Positions 17,224 to 26,106 of a stretch of DNA of 64,000 bases are shown here, piece by piece (positions within the stretch are counted from its first letter, which is position 1; every line of letters starts with the position of its first letter). This stretch comes from Falsiroseomonas frigidaquae (GTDB lineage Bacteria; Pseudomonadota; Alphaproteobacteria; Acetobacterales; Acetobacteraceae): positions 186,001-250,000 of the forward strand of contig NZ_JAAVTX010000008.1 in the NCBI RefSeq assembly GCF_012163145.1, given 5' to 3'. Under the pieces are notes generated by a model. That model saw only the letters and a list, made by a program, of their open reading frames with translations, made no database searches and was not told the DNA's origin. A program made the position numbers and the translations under genes.

Positions 17224-17276
17224 CATATGGCGAATATTCTCTGGTAAATTTACCGTTATTTGGTAGATTTCTCTGG
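17224..17276 (+). promoter_or_regulatory. AT-rich palindromic leader upstream of the paralog pair
   Basis: In a strongly GC-rich background this stretch is AT-rich and ordered: GGTAAATTTACC (17243-17254) is a perfect 12-bp palindrome, GGTAGATTT (17262-17270) repeats its left half 19 bp later, and TTCTCTGG occurs at 17237-17244 and 17269-17276. It lies 55-105 bp before the 17331 gene. An operator for a dimeric regulator plus promoter is the natural reading; no clear -35/-10 pair could be fixed. Confidence 0.45.
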
Positions 17277-17330
17277 CGGGGCAGGCCCGTGCGATCCGCG
17301 CGGAACCGCGCAACGGCGCCGGAGAACACC

Positions 17331-17687
17331 ATGAGACCGCTGCCGCTTCCGGAATGCCTCGGCGTTCTGCACGACGCTCCGCCGCCGGCGCCCGCAAACG
17401 ATACGGCGCCCCCGCCGGGGCCCGAGACCATCATCTGGCGCCAGGGCGATGGCGAGGACACGGTGATCGGCGGCGGCGGCGGCGACACGCTCTGCATTGC
17501 CGCCAGCGACCTCACCCTGCCGCTTCTCCTGCTGGCGATCGAGGTGGATGATGGCGGTCCCGCGCCCAGCCTGCATGGCGGCTGGATCGACATCGCCGGC
17601 ATCAAGGGCCGCCTGGTGCTCGGCTCGGAGTGCCTCTGCTTCCAGGCGATGGAGCGGCTGATCCTGCAGCCGCCCGCGGCCGGATAG
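17331..17687 (+). CDS. uncharacterised protein with calcium-repeat-like segment, first of a paralogous pair
   Basis: 118 residues from the ATG at 17331, six nt after GGAG. No signal peptide and no known domain that I can name. The centre has IIWRQGDGEDTVIGGGGGDTL, reminiscent of one RTX/hemolysin-type GGxGxD calcium turn, followed by a predicted beta-rich stretch. It aligns end to end with the protein at 17800: both have a (T/I)IW..GDG segment, a TL.(I/L)...D.TL...L.AI helix, an (I/V)AG(I/V)(K/R)G turn, LG.E and a final MERLIL/LHRIVI strand. They are thus diverged tandem duplicates of one small fold of unknown role. The spacing of 112 bp allows one transcript. Confidence 0.65.
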   Translation: MRPLPLPECLGVLHDAPPPAPANDTAPPPGPETIIWRQGDGEDTVIGGGGGDTLCIAASDLTLPLLLLAIEVDDGGPAPSLHGGWIDIAGIKGRLVLGSECLCFQAMERLILQPPAAG

Positions 17688-17799
17688 GCCGCGGCCCAGG
17701 CATCGGCTGCGCCTATCGGCCTGAGAGGGTCTTCGGATTGGAGGCGCGGCGCCCGGACGGGCTTGATCTGTTCAGCGAAACAAAGCTGGAGATCAGGCA

Positions 17800-18198
17800 G
17801 TGAACGATACCGCGCCGGGCCATGGACGCTGGGACCTCGACTACCTCATGCCGGAAATGCCGGCGCAGGGTCGCTGGCGCGGCGGCCCCGTGAACCACCG
17901 GCTGCGATCGGGGAACGAGACCCTGATCTGGCATCCGGGCGATGGCAGCCGGGTGATCACGCTGCAGGATGGCGTCCGCACGCTACGGCTGGAGGATACC
18001 GACCGGACCCTGGAACAGGTGCTGGCCGCCATCCGGCCGGAGCCGAATTCCGCCGGCAAGCCCCGGCTGCTGCTGGGCGAGATCAGCGTGGCTGGGGTGC
18101 GCGGCACGGTGGCACTGGGGGAAGAACAGATCCGCTTCGCCGGGCTGCACCGCATCGTCATCGGCGGCTACAGCGCCTATCCGGCCCGCGGCGGCTGA
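17800..18198 (+). CDS. uncharacterised protein, second of the paralogous pair
   Basis: 132 residues from a GTG at 17800, preceded by GGAG at 8 nt. It is homologous to the 17331 protein along about 85 residues (TLIWHPGDG, DRTLEQVLAAIRPE, ISVAGVRGTVALGEEQIRF), but the RTX-like glycine run has been replaced by a TLQDGVRTLRLED strand. It lacks transmembrane segments and signal peptide. Function unknown. Its 3' end overlaps the DUF3293 gene on the other strand tail to tail by 22 bp (18177-18198). The pair does not resemble the adjacent patatin or DUF3293 genes, so it is probably a separate small unit. Confidence 0.65.
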   Translation: MNDTAPGHGRWDLDYLMPEMPAQGRWRGGPVNHRLRSGNETLIWHPGDGSRVITLQDGVRTLRLEDTDRTLEQVLAAIRPEPNSAGKPRLLLGEISVAGVRGTVALGEEQIRFAGLHRIVIGGYSAYPARGG

Positions 18199-18626
18199 AC
18201 CGCCAGGCGCAGCCGGGCCGGCTGGCGGGGCGCGACGGTGACGATGGCCCATTGCCGGAAGCGCCGCGCCAGCACCGCCAGGCGGCGCGGGTCGCCTTCC
18301 AGAAGCAGGTGGTGCTCGGCCCAACCTCCGGCCTTGCCGAAGCCCTCCGCCAGCACGAGGCCGCGTGCCGCCTGGCGCAGGGCGTGCTGCATGCGGCGGT
18401 TCCAGCCGGGCGGCATGCGGCGGCTGAGCGGGTTCCAGGCTGTGACGAAGCCGGCCTGGCGCACGCCATGCCGCGCCAGCAGCGCATCCACCGCCGGGCT
18501 GCGCCGGCCGATCCGCGCCACGGCGCCGGTAGCCCCATGGCCGGTAGCCCCATGGCCGGTAGCCCCATGGCCGGCGGCCTCATAGGCCGTGGCCCGGAAG
18601 GCGCGCAGCGGCGGCATCCGGCTCAT
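18177..18626 (-). CDS. DUF3293 domain protein
   Basis: 149 residues. The central FVTAWNPLSRRMPPGWNRRM and the later GGWAEHHLLLEGDPRRLAVLARRFRQWAIV segments match the DUF3293 pattern (TAWNP, then N-x-x-R, then a WxE and FGQNA-like end), a family of unknown function in bacteria. Residues 17-35 are a low-complexity GHGAT triplicate encoded by a 15-bp tandem repeat and are not part of the domain. No membrane segment or signal. It overlaps the 3' end of the 17800 gene on the opposite strand. rlmI lies upstream on the same strand, 130 bp away. Confidence 0.72.
   Translation of the reverse strand: MSRMPPLRAFRATAYEAAGHGATGHGATGHGATGAVARIGRRSPAVDALLARHGVRQAGFVTAWNPLSRRMPPGWNRRMQHALRQAARGLVLAEGFGKAGGWAEHHLLLEGDPRRLAVLARRFRQWAIVTVAPRQPARLRLAVQPPRAG
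18525..18569. repeat. three perfect 15-bp tandem units inside the DUF3293 gene
   Basis: GCCGGTAGCCCCATG occurs at 18525-18539, 18540-18554 and 18555-18569 without a mismatch. On the minus strand it adds GHGAT three times to the protein. Identity of the copies suggests recent slippage. Confidence 0.85.
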
Positions 18627-18627
18627 G

Positions 18628-18754
18628 CCAGATCCCGGTGATCGTGACCCATCACCGCCTCAACCGCCGGCTTGGCTACGCGCCACTTGGCGCGGCGGCC
18701 CTTCGGCCGCTCGTCCGCCTTCGAGGGGCGCAGCTTCCCATCAACGGGATCTGG
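18628..18754. repeat. 127-bp intergenic element with 15-bp imperfect terminal inverted repeats
   Basis: 18628-18642 and the reverse complement of 18740-18754 match at 14 of 15 bases (CCAGATCCCGgTGAT versus tTGAT). Inside are three small hairpins: GGTGAT/ATCACC (18637-18656), GCGCCA/TGGCGC near 18675-18688 and GCGGCC/GGCCGC near 18690-18705. It fills the whole gap between rlmI and the DUF3293 start. A small palindromic repeat of REP or MITE type is possible. Confidence 0.4.
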
Positions 18755-18756
18755 TA

Positions 18757-19938
18757 TCACGTCAGGTGCAGCAACAGGCCCTTGAGATAGGCGCTCTCCG
18801 GCAGGCCGGGATGCACCGGATGGTCCGGCCCGGCGCCGACCGTGGCCAGCAGCCGCGCCTCCCGCCTCGCCTTGTGCACGCCCCAGCCCACCGCATCGGT
18901 GAAATCGCCCGGCGAGACGTGGTGGGAGCAGGAGGCGATGAACAGGATGCCGTCCTTCGCCACCAGCCCCGCCGCCAGCCGCGCCAGCTTGCCATAGCCG
19001 CGCAAAGCCGCCGGCTGGTCCTTGCGGGTCTTGGCGAAGGCGGGCGGGTCCGCCACCACCACGTCGAACTTCCGGGCGCTGGCGGCCATCTTTTCCAGAT
19101 GTTCCAGCGCCTCCGCCTTCAGCGGCGTGACGCGGTCGGCGAAGCCGGCGAGGCGCGCGGCCTGCATGGCGTGGTCCAGCGCGTGCTCGCTGCGGTCCAG
19201 CAGCGTGACCTTCGCCGCGCCGGCCGCCGCCGCGGCCAGGCCGAAGCCACCGGTGTGGCAGAAGGCGTCCAGCATGGACCGGCCGCGGCAAAGGCGGGCG
19301 ACCATGGCGCGGTTGGCGCGCTGGTCGAAGAACCAGCCGGTCTTCTGCCCACCCAACAGGTCCACGGGGAAGCTGAGCCCGGATTCCTCGACCGTCGCCG
19401 TGCCCTCCCCCTGCAAGGCCGTGACCGATTCGGCCAGGCCTTCCAGCTTGCGGACGGCGCTGTCGTTGCGGGCGACCACCAGGCGCGGGGCGAACAGGGC
19501 GTTCAGCGCAGCCAGGATGTGGGGCGTCGCGGCATCCATCCCGGCCGTATTGGCCTGGATCGCCACCGCATCGCCGTAGCGGTCGATCACCAGGCCAGGC
19601 AGGCCGTCGGCCTCGGCATGCACCAGCCGGTAGAAGGGCGCGTCGAACAGGCGTTCCCGCAGCGCCAGGCAGGCGGCCAGCCGCCGCTGGTACCAGGCGG
19701 CGTCGATGGTGGCGGCCGGGTCGGCATCCAGCCGGCGCGCGGCGATCAGGCTGTGCGGGTTGAAGTGCCACACGCCATGCTTCACCCCGTCATCGCCTTC
19801 CAGCCGCACCGGGGTGCCGGGCGGGATGGCGCGCAGCGCGGGGGTCATGGCGATCTCGTTGGAGAAGGCCCAGGGGTGGCCCATCTTCACGCGGCGGTCG
19901 CCGCCGGGGGCGAGGCGGATCAGCGGATGCTCGGTCAT
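18757..19938 (-). CDS. rlmI: 23S rRNA (cytosine-C5)-methyltransferase, RlmI family
   Basis: 393 residues. RlmI methylates C1962 of E. coli 23S rRNA. An N-terminal PUA-like domain (RLAPGGDRRVKMGHPWAFSNEI, then GTPVRLEGDDG) precedes a central EEHI-type linker and a class I SAM-dependent Rossmann domain: GWFFDQRANRAMVARLCRG near 190, MLDAFCHTGGFGLAAAAAGA (SAM-binding) near 215, LLDRSEHALDHA, and the catalytic VVVADPPAFAKTRKD near 300, then SCSHHVSPGDF near 350. Length and motif order fit RlmI; assignment to the exact nucleotide is by family. The start ATG at 19938 is just after the EamA transporter's stop region (18 bp). Confidence 0.88.
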   Translation of the reverse strand: MTEHPLIRLAPGGDRRVKMGHPWAFSNEIAMTPALRAIPPGTPVRLEGDDGVKHGVWHFNPHSLIAARRLDADPAATIDAAWYQRRLAACLALRERLFDAPFYRLVHAEADGLPGLVIDRYGDAVAIQANTAGMDAATPHILAALNALFAPRLVVARNDSAVRKLEGLAESVTALQGEGTATVEESGLSFPVDLLGGQKTGWFFDQRANRAMVARLCRGRSMLDAFCHTGGFGLAAAAAGAAKVTLLDRSEHALDHAMQAARLAGFADRVTPLKAEALEHLEKMAASARKFDVVVADPPAFAKTRKDQPAALRGYGKLARLAAGLVAKDGILFIASCSHHVSPGDFTDAVGWGVHKARREARLLATVGAGPDHPVHPGLPESAYLKGLLLHLT

Positions 19939-19956
19939 GCCCGGGCTATGGCCCGA

Positions 19957-20859
19957 TCAGCCGCGGATCGCCAGTACGACTCCACCGATGGTCATGGACA
20001 GCGCCACCACCTCCCGCACCCCCAGCGTCTCGCCGAGGAACAGGGCGGCGGCGGCCACGCCGATGACAGGAGTCAGCAGGGTACCGGAAGCGGCGGCCTC
20101 CGCCGGCAGGCGACGCAGGGCTGCGAACCAGGCGAGGTAGCACAGGCCGAGCGGCCCGATGCCGCCATACAGCATCACGGCCCAGCTTGAGGCCGACAGC
20201 GCCCCGAAGTCCGGCCTTTCGACAGCCAGCGCACCGAACAGCAGCGGCACGCAGCCCAGGGTGAGCTGCCAGGCGGCCGACGCCGTGGGCGGCAGCGCCA
20301 TCGGCCAACGCTTGGTCACAACGGTGCCGAGCGAGAACAACACGGCGGCCGACAGCGCCACGGCCACACCCGGCAGCTTGGCCAAGCCGAGATCCACCCC
20401 GGAGCCCAGCACCAGCACCAGCAGGCCGCCGAGCCCGAGTGCCAGGGCCGCCAGCCGCATCCGGCTAGGCGGGTCGCCCAGGATGATCCAGGCGAAGATC
20501 GAGGCCCAGACCGGCATGGTGTAGCAGACGATGGTGGCCTCCCCTGCCGCCAGCCACAGCAGGGAAAAGGCGGCGAGGCCCATCCAGGCCGTGACGTTCA
20601 GCAGGCTGGCCAGCACAAGCCGCGGCCACAACACGCGGGGCACCGCCAGCGATTCGCCCTTCCAGCGCGCGATGCCGAACAGCATCGAGATGCCGATGGC
20701 GGCGCAGGCCAGGCGCATGGAAAACGGCGGCAGTTCCGCCAGCAGCAGCTTCATGGCCGGCCAGTTCAGGCCCCAGCCGACCACGGTGACCAGCAGCAGC
20801 GCCAAGCCACGTGGGTCCAGCGCTGGCTTGCGAGCCAATCCAGCCGCGGCCTGGGTCAA
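19957..20859 (-). CDS. EamA/DMT family transporter
   Basis: 300 residues with ten hydrophobic segments in two homologous halves, the drug/metabolite transporter layout (for example GLALLLVTVVGWGLNWPAMKLL at the start and GTLLTPVIGVAAAALFLGE near 255, a family signature). It probably exports or imports a small metabolite; the substrate cannot be read. It starts with a TTG at 20857-20859 that overlaps the stop of the class II aldolase (TTGA), which suggests translational coupling and possibly a shared substrate pathway. Confidence 0.88.
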   Translation of the reverse strand: MTQAAAGLARKPALDPRGLALLLVTVVGWGLNWPAMKLLLAELPPFSMRLACAAIGISMLFGIARWKGESLAVPRVLWPRLVLASLLNVTAWMGLAAFSLLWLAAGEATIVCYTMPVWASIFAWIILGDPPSRMRLAALALGLGGLLVLVLGSGVDLGLAKLPGVAVALSAAVLFSLGTVVTKRWPMALPPTASAAWQLTLGCVPLLFGALAVERPDFGALSASSWAVMLYGGIGPLGLCYLAWFAALRRLPAEAAASGTLLTPVIGVAAAALFLGETLGVREVVALSMTIGGVVLAIRG

Positions 20860-21638
20860 TCGAGGTAGTCCGGCTCCTCCTTCGCCAGGCGGCGCTTGAT
20901 GCTCTCCAGGTGGAGCACCGCGCTCTCGCGGTCGCCGAGGCGCATCTGGTCGTAGGTCCTCTGCGCCATCTCCGGCGGTACCGGCTTCAGCGGGCGGCCG
21001 GTGGACAGCGCAAGGCGCTGCGCCTCCGCCGCGCGTTCCAGGTAGTACAGGTCGTCCCAGGCCTCCGCGGCGCTGGCGCCGACCACCATCACGCCGTGGT
21101 TCTTCATGAAGACGATGTCGGCATCGCCGATGGAAGCCGCGATGCGGTCACCCTCCCGCTCATCCAGCGCCAGGCCGTTATAGTGCTCGTCCACCACGGT
21201 GCGGCCGTAGAATTTCAGCGCGGATTGCCCGGCCCAGGCCAGCGGCGGGCCTTCCAGCATGGCCAGCGCCGTCGCGTTCGGCATGTGGGTGTGGAAGGCG
21301 GCCTTGGCACGCGGCAGGTTCTTGTGGACCCGTGCATGGATGTAGAAGGCAGTCGCCTCCGGCACGCCTTCGCCGGCCACCACATTGCCCTCGAAATCGC
21401 AGACCAGCAGGCGGGAGGCGGTGATCTCGGCGAAGGCCCAGCCATAGGGGTTCACCAGGAACAGATCGTCCCTGCCCGGCACGACCAGGGAGAAGTGGTT
21501 GCAGATGCCCTCATGCATGCCGAGGCGGGCGGCCATGCGGAGGGTGGCGGCGAGATCGACCCGCGCGGCGCGCACCGCATCGGCATCGAGTTCCGAGTTG
21601 CGGAGGATGGCGGGGGCAGCGTTCAGCGCATGCGCCAT
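20856..21638 (-). CDS. class II aldolase/adducin family protein
   Basis: 260 residues from the ATG at 21636-21638; upstream frame residues are not family-like. The fold binds zinc and catalyses aldol or decarboxylation reactions on small sugar phosphates or hydroxy acids. Visible are GMHEGICNHFSLVVPG near 42, NPYGWAFAEITASRLLV near 65, the zinc histidines in AFHTHMPNATAL near 118 and MKNHGVMVVGASAAEAWDDLYYLERAAEAQ near 190. This is close to the fungal/bacterial class II aldolase proteins annotated only by family; the substrate is unknown. It is coupled to the EamA transporter and diverges from the M20 amidohydrolase gene, with 121 bp between the starts. Confidence 0.85.
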   Translation of the reverse strand: MAHALNAAPAILRNSELDADAVRAARVDLAATLRMAARLGMHEGICNHFSLVVPGRDDLFLVNPYGWAFAEITASRLLVCDFEGNVVAGEGVPEATAFYIHARVHKNLPRAKAAFHTHMPNATALAMLEGPPLAWAGQSALKFYGRTVVDEHYNGLALDEREGDRIAASIGDADIVFMKNHGVMVVGASAAEAWDDLYYLERAAEAQRLALSTGRPLKPVPPEMAQRTYDQMRLGDRESAVLHLESIKRRLAKEEPDYLD

Positions 21639-21759
21639 ATCGGGGGCCTTTCCACGTGACCCCTGATGATTCGCAGCACCGCCGCCCGGCCGCAAGCCCG
21701 CGATCTGGCCAATCACGGCAATCCGGGCCAGATCAGGTGCAATACGAAAGGGCGGCAGG

Positions 21760-23007
21760 ATGAGCGGCACCAACCAGCGGATCGACGGCAGGCGGTTGTG
21801 GGACAGCCTGATGGCCATGGCGCGGCACGGCGCAACGCCGAAGGGCGGCGTGCGGCGGCTGACGCTGACCGATATCGACAAGGCGGCGCGGGATGATTTC
21901 CGCACCCAATGTGAGGCGCTGGGCCTGACGGTGCGCGTGGATGCCATCGGCAACATGTTCGCAAGGCGGGAGGGCCGTGACCCGTCCCGCCCGCCCGTGC
22001 TGTTCGGCAGCCACCTGGACAGCCAGCCCTCGGGCGGGAAGTACGATGGCGCGCTCGGCGTGATGGCGGGGATGGAGGTGATGCGCACGCTGCATGACCT
22101 CGGCATCACCACGGAGGCGCCGCTGGAGCTGGTGAACTGGACCGATGAGGAAGGCAGCCGCTTCGGCCTGTCGCTGATGGGCAGCGGCACCTGGGCGGGT
22201 ATCTATCCGCTGGAGCGCAGCTACGCGCTGGCGGACCAGCAGGGCGTCACGGTGGAGCAGGCGCTGCGCGACATCGGCTACCAGGGGGACCAGCCGGCCG
22301 CCCCCTTCCCGGCCGATGCCTATTTCGAGCTGCATATCGAGCAGGGGCCGATCCTGGAGAAGGAGGGAAAGCGCATCGGCATCGTCACCGGCGCGCAGGC
22401 GCAGGTCTGGTGGGATGCCCGCATCACCGGCCAGGACGCCCATGCCGGCACCACGCCGCCCTCCACCCGGCGCGACGCGCTGGTGGCGGCGGCGCAGGTG
22501 ATCTCCCTGGTGGACGGGCTGATGCGCGACCGCGGCGAGGATGGCCGCGGCACGGTGGGCTTCCTGAAGGTGGAGCCCAACAGCCGCAACGTGATCCCCG
22601 GCGAGGTGAGTTTCTCCATCGAGTTCCGCCACCCGGACAGCGCCGACATCGCCGCCCTGGCGCGCGACTTCCCGCCGATGGCGAGCGCGGTGGTGAAGGA
22701 GACGGGCTGCACGCTCGAACTCACCCAGGTGCTGCACTACGACGCGCAGCCCTTCGATGCCGATTGCGTGGCCCTGGTGGAGCAGGCGGCGCAGCGGCTC
22801 GGCCACAAGGCGCGGCGCATCGTCTCCGGCGCCGGGCATGATGCGGTCTATGTGGCCCGGCGGATGCCGGCGGCGATGATTTTCACGCCCTGCAAGGATG
22901 GCCTCAGCCACAACGAGGCGGAAAGCATCGAGCCCGAGGAGGCCGAGGCCGGCTGCCAGGTGCTGTTCGAGGCGGTGGTGGCGCGGGCCAACCGGGCATT
23001 GCGGTAG
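21760..23007 (+). CDS. M20 family amidohydrolase (hydantoinase/carbamoylase or allantoate amidohydrolase type)
   Basis: 415 residues. These cytoplasmic di-metal enzymes hydrolyse N-carbamoyl amino acids, ureidoglycine-type compounds or beta-ureidopropionate. Metal and active-site motifs: GSHLDSQPSGGKYDGALGVMAGMEVM near 83-105 (His and bridging Asp), NWTDEEGSRF near 127 (catalytic Glu pair), the dimerisation-domain QDAHAGTTPPSTRRDAL near 227, FLKVEPNSRNVIPGEVSFSIEFRHPD near 270 and SGAGHDAVYVARRMPAAMIFTP near 360. The exact substrate cannot be fixed. It is a single gene, divergent from the aldolase, and its ATG follows an AGG run. Confidence 0.87.
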   Translation: MSGTNQRIDGRRLWDSLMAMARHGATPKGGVRRLTLTDIDKAARDDFRTQCEALGLTVRVDAIGNMFARREGRDPSRPPVLFGSHLDSQPSGGKYDGALGVMAGMEVMRTLHDLGITTEAPLELVNWTDEEGSRFGLSLMGSGTWAGIYPLERSYALADQQGVTVEQALRDIGYQGDQPAAPFPADAYFELHIEQGPILEKEGKRIGIVTGAQAQVWWDARITGQDAHAGTTPPSTRRDALVAAAQVISLVDGLMRDRGEDGRGTVGFLKVEPNSRNVIPGEVSFSIEFRHPDSADIAALARDFPPMASAVVKETGCTLELTQVLHYDAQPFDADCVALVEQAAQRLGHKARRIVSGAGHDAVYVARRMPAAMIFTPCKDGLSHNEAESIEPEEAEAGCQVLFEAVVARANRALR

Positions 23008-23220
23008 GGGCGCGGGCGGGCGGCGCGGCGAGGCAAGCGAGCACGCCGCGACCTTCTTTCCGATGCGAATGCGGCGCATGCGCATCTTGCGCAACGGCTC
23101 ACGATGCTCATGCTGACGCCCCGTAGTTCACCCCATGCCTCGCAACTTTCACGTGATTGGGACGCTTCGCGCGGGGCATGTCCCGAGCCTCAACCTCATT
23201 TGACGGAGCAGCAGCGCATC

Positions 23221-24624
<1,404 letters not shown>

Positions 24625-24649
24625 CAGGCTTTGACAGGCTGTGGAAAAG

Positions 24650-24675
24650 CCCTCTCCACCCGACGGGGGAGAGGG
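24650..24675. terminator. convergent-gene hairpin terminator
   Basis: CCCTCTCC (24650-24657) pairs with GGAGAGGG (24668-24675), with CCCG/CGGG able to extend the stem inside. On the minus strand it is followed by CTTTTCC, fitting termination of the VIT-family gene; it also lies 25 bp after the coiled-coil gene. Confidence 0.6.
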
Positions 24676-24701
24676 ATTTCAAGGCGAATTTCCGCAGCCT
24701 G

Positions 24702-25451
24702 TTAAGCCAGCGCGGCGGCCAGGCTCCAGGCCGCCGCGGCAGCGGCACCGCCCAGCGCAACGGCCTGGACGGCGCCACGCAGCGGCGGCAGGCCCTCCGA
24801 CCGCGCCTTCAGCCAGCCGAGCCCGACGAGGGCTGCCGCGGTCAGCGCGGCGGACCAGCCCAGTGCGGCGCCGGGTGCCGCCAGCGCATGGGGCAACACC
24901 GGCAGCAGGCCCGCCACCACCTGTGCCACCGCCAGGATCGTGGCGGAGCGGGCGGCGCGGCCGGGATCGGGCTCCGACAGGTCCAGTTCGAAGCGCATCA
25001 TGAAATCCACCCAGCGCCGGCGATCGCTGGCGATCGCCTCCACCGCCTGGCGCAGCAGCTGCCCGCGCACGCCATAGCGATGCAGGATGGCGGCGACCTC
25101 CCACCGTTCCCGGTCCGGGTAGAGGTGGCTTTCCTCCTCCTCCCGCACCCGCTCCGCCTGATAGCGTGCCGCGGCGTCGCGAGCGGCCAGTGCATGGCCG
25201 AGTCCGGCCGAGGCGGCGCCGGCGGCGGCGGCGGCGAGTCCGGCAAGAATGGTCTGGGATGGCGCGGCGCCGAGCCCGGCCATCGCCGCGGTTACGGCGA
25301 AGGGCAGCACCAGCCCCTGCGCCGCGCCGGCCACGACCTCGCGGACCGGGGCGACGGCGGCGAAGTGCAGCTCCTCATGCGGCGGGCCGGGCGGCATGGG
25401 TGGCAGGCCGTCGCGGGTCGGCTCCAGGGTGGGGGCATTTGCGGTCTGCAT
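24702..25451 (-). CDS. VIT1/CCC1 family membrane protein
   Basis: 249 residues from the ATG at 25449-25451, which has AGGGTG at 6 nt; a GTG three codons earlier is an alternative. Family members are vacuolar-iron-transporter-like iron/manganese carriers with five helices. Here hydrophobic segments lie near 40-60, 65-90, 165-185, 190-210 and 225-245, and the soluble middle carries HLYPDRERWEVAAILHRYGV, the charged loop usual between helices 2 and 3 of VIT proteins. The N-terminal 35 residues are Pro-rich. Fe2+/Mn2+ efflux is the likely role by family; not shown directly here. Next upstream on the strand is DUF2171, 137 bp away. Confidence 0.75.
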   Translation of the reverse strand: MQTANAPTLEPTRDGLPPMPPGPPHEELHFAAVAPVREVVAGAAQGLVLPFAVTAAMAGLGAAPSQTILAGLAAAAAGAASAGLGHALAARDAAARYQAERVREEEESHLYPDRERWEVAAILHRYGVRGQLLRQAVEAIASDRRRWVDFMMRFELDLSEPDPGRAARSATILAVAQVVAGLLPVLPHALAAPGAALGWSAALTAAALVGLGWLKARSEGLPPLRGAVQAVALGGAAAAAAWSLAAALA

Positions 25452-25587
25452 GGTCGGCACCCTACGCCGCCCAGCCCCCTGAAGTCACGCGCCGAGAAAC
25501 CTCGGCGCAGCCGCAAGACCTTGTGATTAAACGATAAACTGGGAATGAGACGCATCCTCATCAGGATCGTCCCATCCCCGGTCGAGG

Positions 25588-25839
25588 CTAGGCCTGGCCG
25601 CTCATGATCGCGCGGTTGCGCGCCTGGTCGGCCGGCATGTTGAGGCGCACCTGCTGCCCCTCCACCGCGGCGATCAGGCTGACCGGCAGGAAGTGATGGT
25701 GCTTGCGGGTCCCGTCCGGGTCATCCAGCCGGGTGAGCTTGATGCGGTCGCCCTCCAGCGCATCGACGGTGCCGACATGCCCGCCATCGCTGCCGACCAC
25801 TTCCATATGTTCCTCGACGCGCGCTGCCTGGTCGCTCAT
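25588..25839 (-). CDS. DUF2171 domain protein
   Basis: 83 residues from the ATG at 25837-25839, 4 nt after an AGGAGAA ribosome site. The pattern EEHMEVVGSDGGHVGTVDALEG, RIKLTRLDDPDG, KHHHFLPVSLIAAVEGQQVRLN is that of DUF2171/PRC-barrel-like small proteins, beta-rich domains common in alphaproteobacteria and often linked with stress responses. No catalytic residues are visible; a small adaptor is likely. The protein ends with an unstructured RNRAIMSGQA tail. No partner gene is obvious; the VIT-family gene is downstream. Confidence 0.8.
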   Translation of the reverse strand: MSDQAARVEEHMEVVGSDGGHVGTVDALEGDRIKLTRLDDPDGTRKHHHFLPVSLIAAVEGQQVRLNMPADQARNRAIMSGQA

Positions 25840-25920
25840 CCGGGTTCTCCTGATCATTGTGTCAGGTCTGCATAACGACCGGATGGGCGCCGGGATGCGC
25901 CGCGGCGGCGACCGTTCCGC

Positions 25921-26005
25921 CCGCCGGCTGAAGCCGGCCAGGCGCCCCCGCCGGCTGAAGCCGGCTAAGCGCCCCCCGCCGGCCAAGCCGGCAGAACGCC
26001 CCCCC
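25921..26005. repeat. three tandem 27-28 bp hairpin units
   Basis: Units begin at 25921, 25948 and 25976. Each contains GCCGGCT-GA-AGCCGGC (third unit degenerate), a 7-bp stem with a two-base loop, followed by a C-rich spacer. They fill the gap between DUF2171 and tkt. No spacer diversity, so not a CRISPR array. Confidence 0.7.
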
Positions 26006-26106
26006 CAACCGGGGCGGGCAACCCAGCCCCGCCACAGGCGCGGTACCGGATCGGGTTGTCGCAGGCGCGGCCGATGTCTATAGGCTGGGCCGTCCGGAGT
26101 ATCCCC

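Noticed and set aside
18623-19771. Alternative minus-strand frame running through rlmI into the gap
   Set aside because: It is an out-of-frame reading of rlmI; its basic tail comes only from the hairpin-rich gap.
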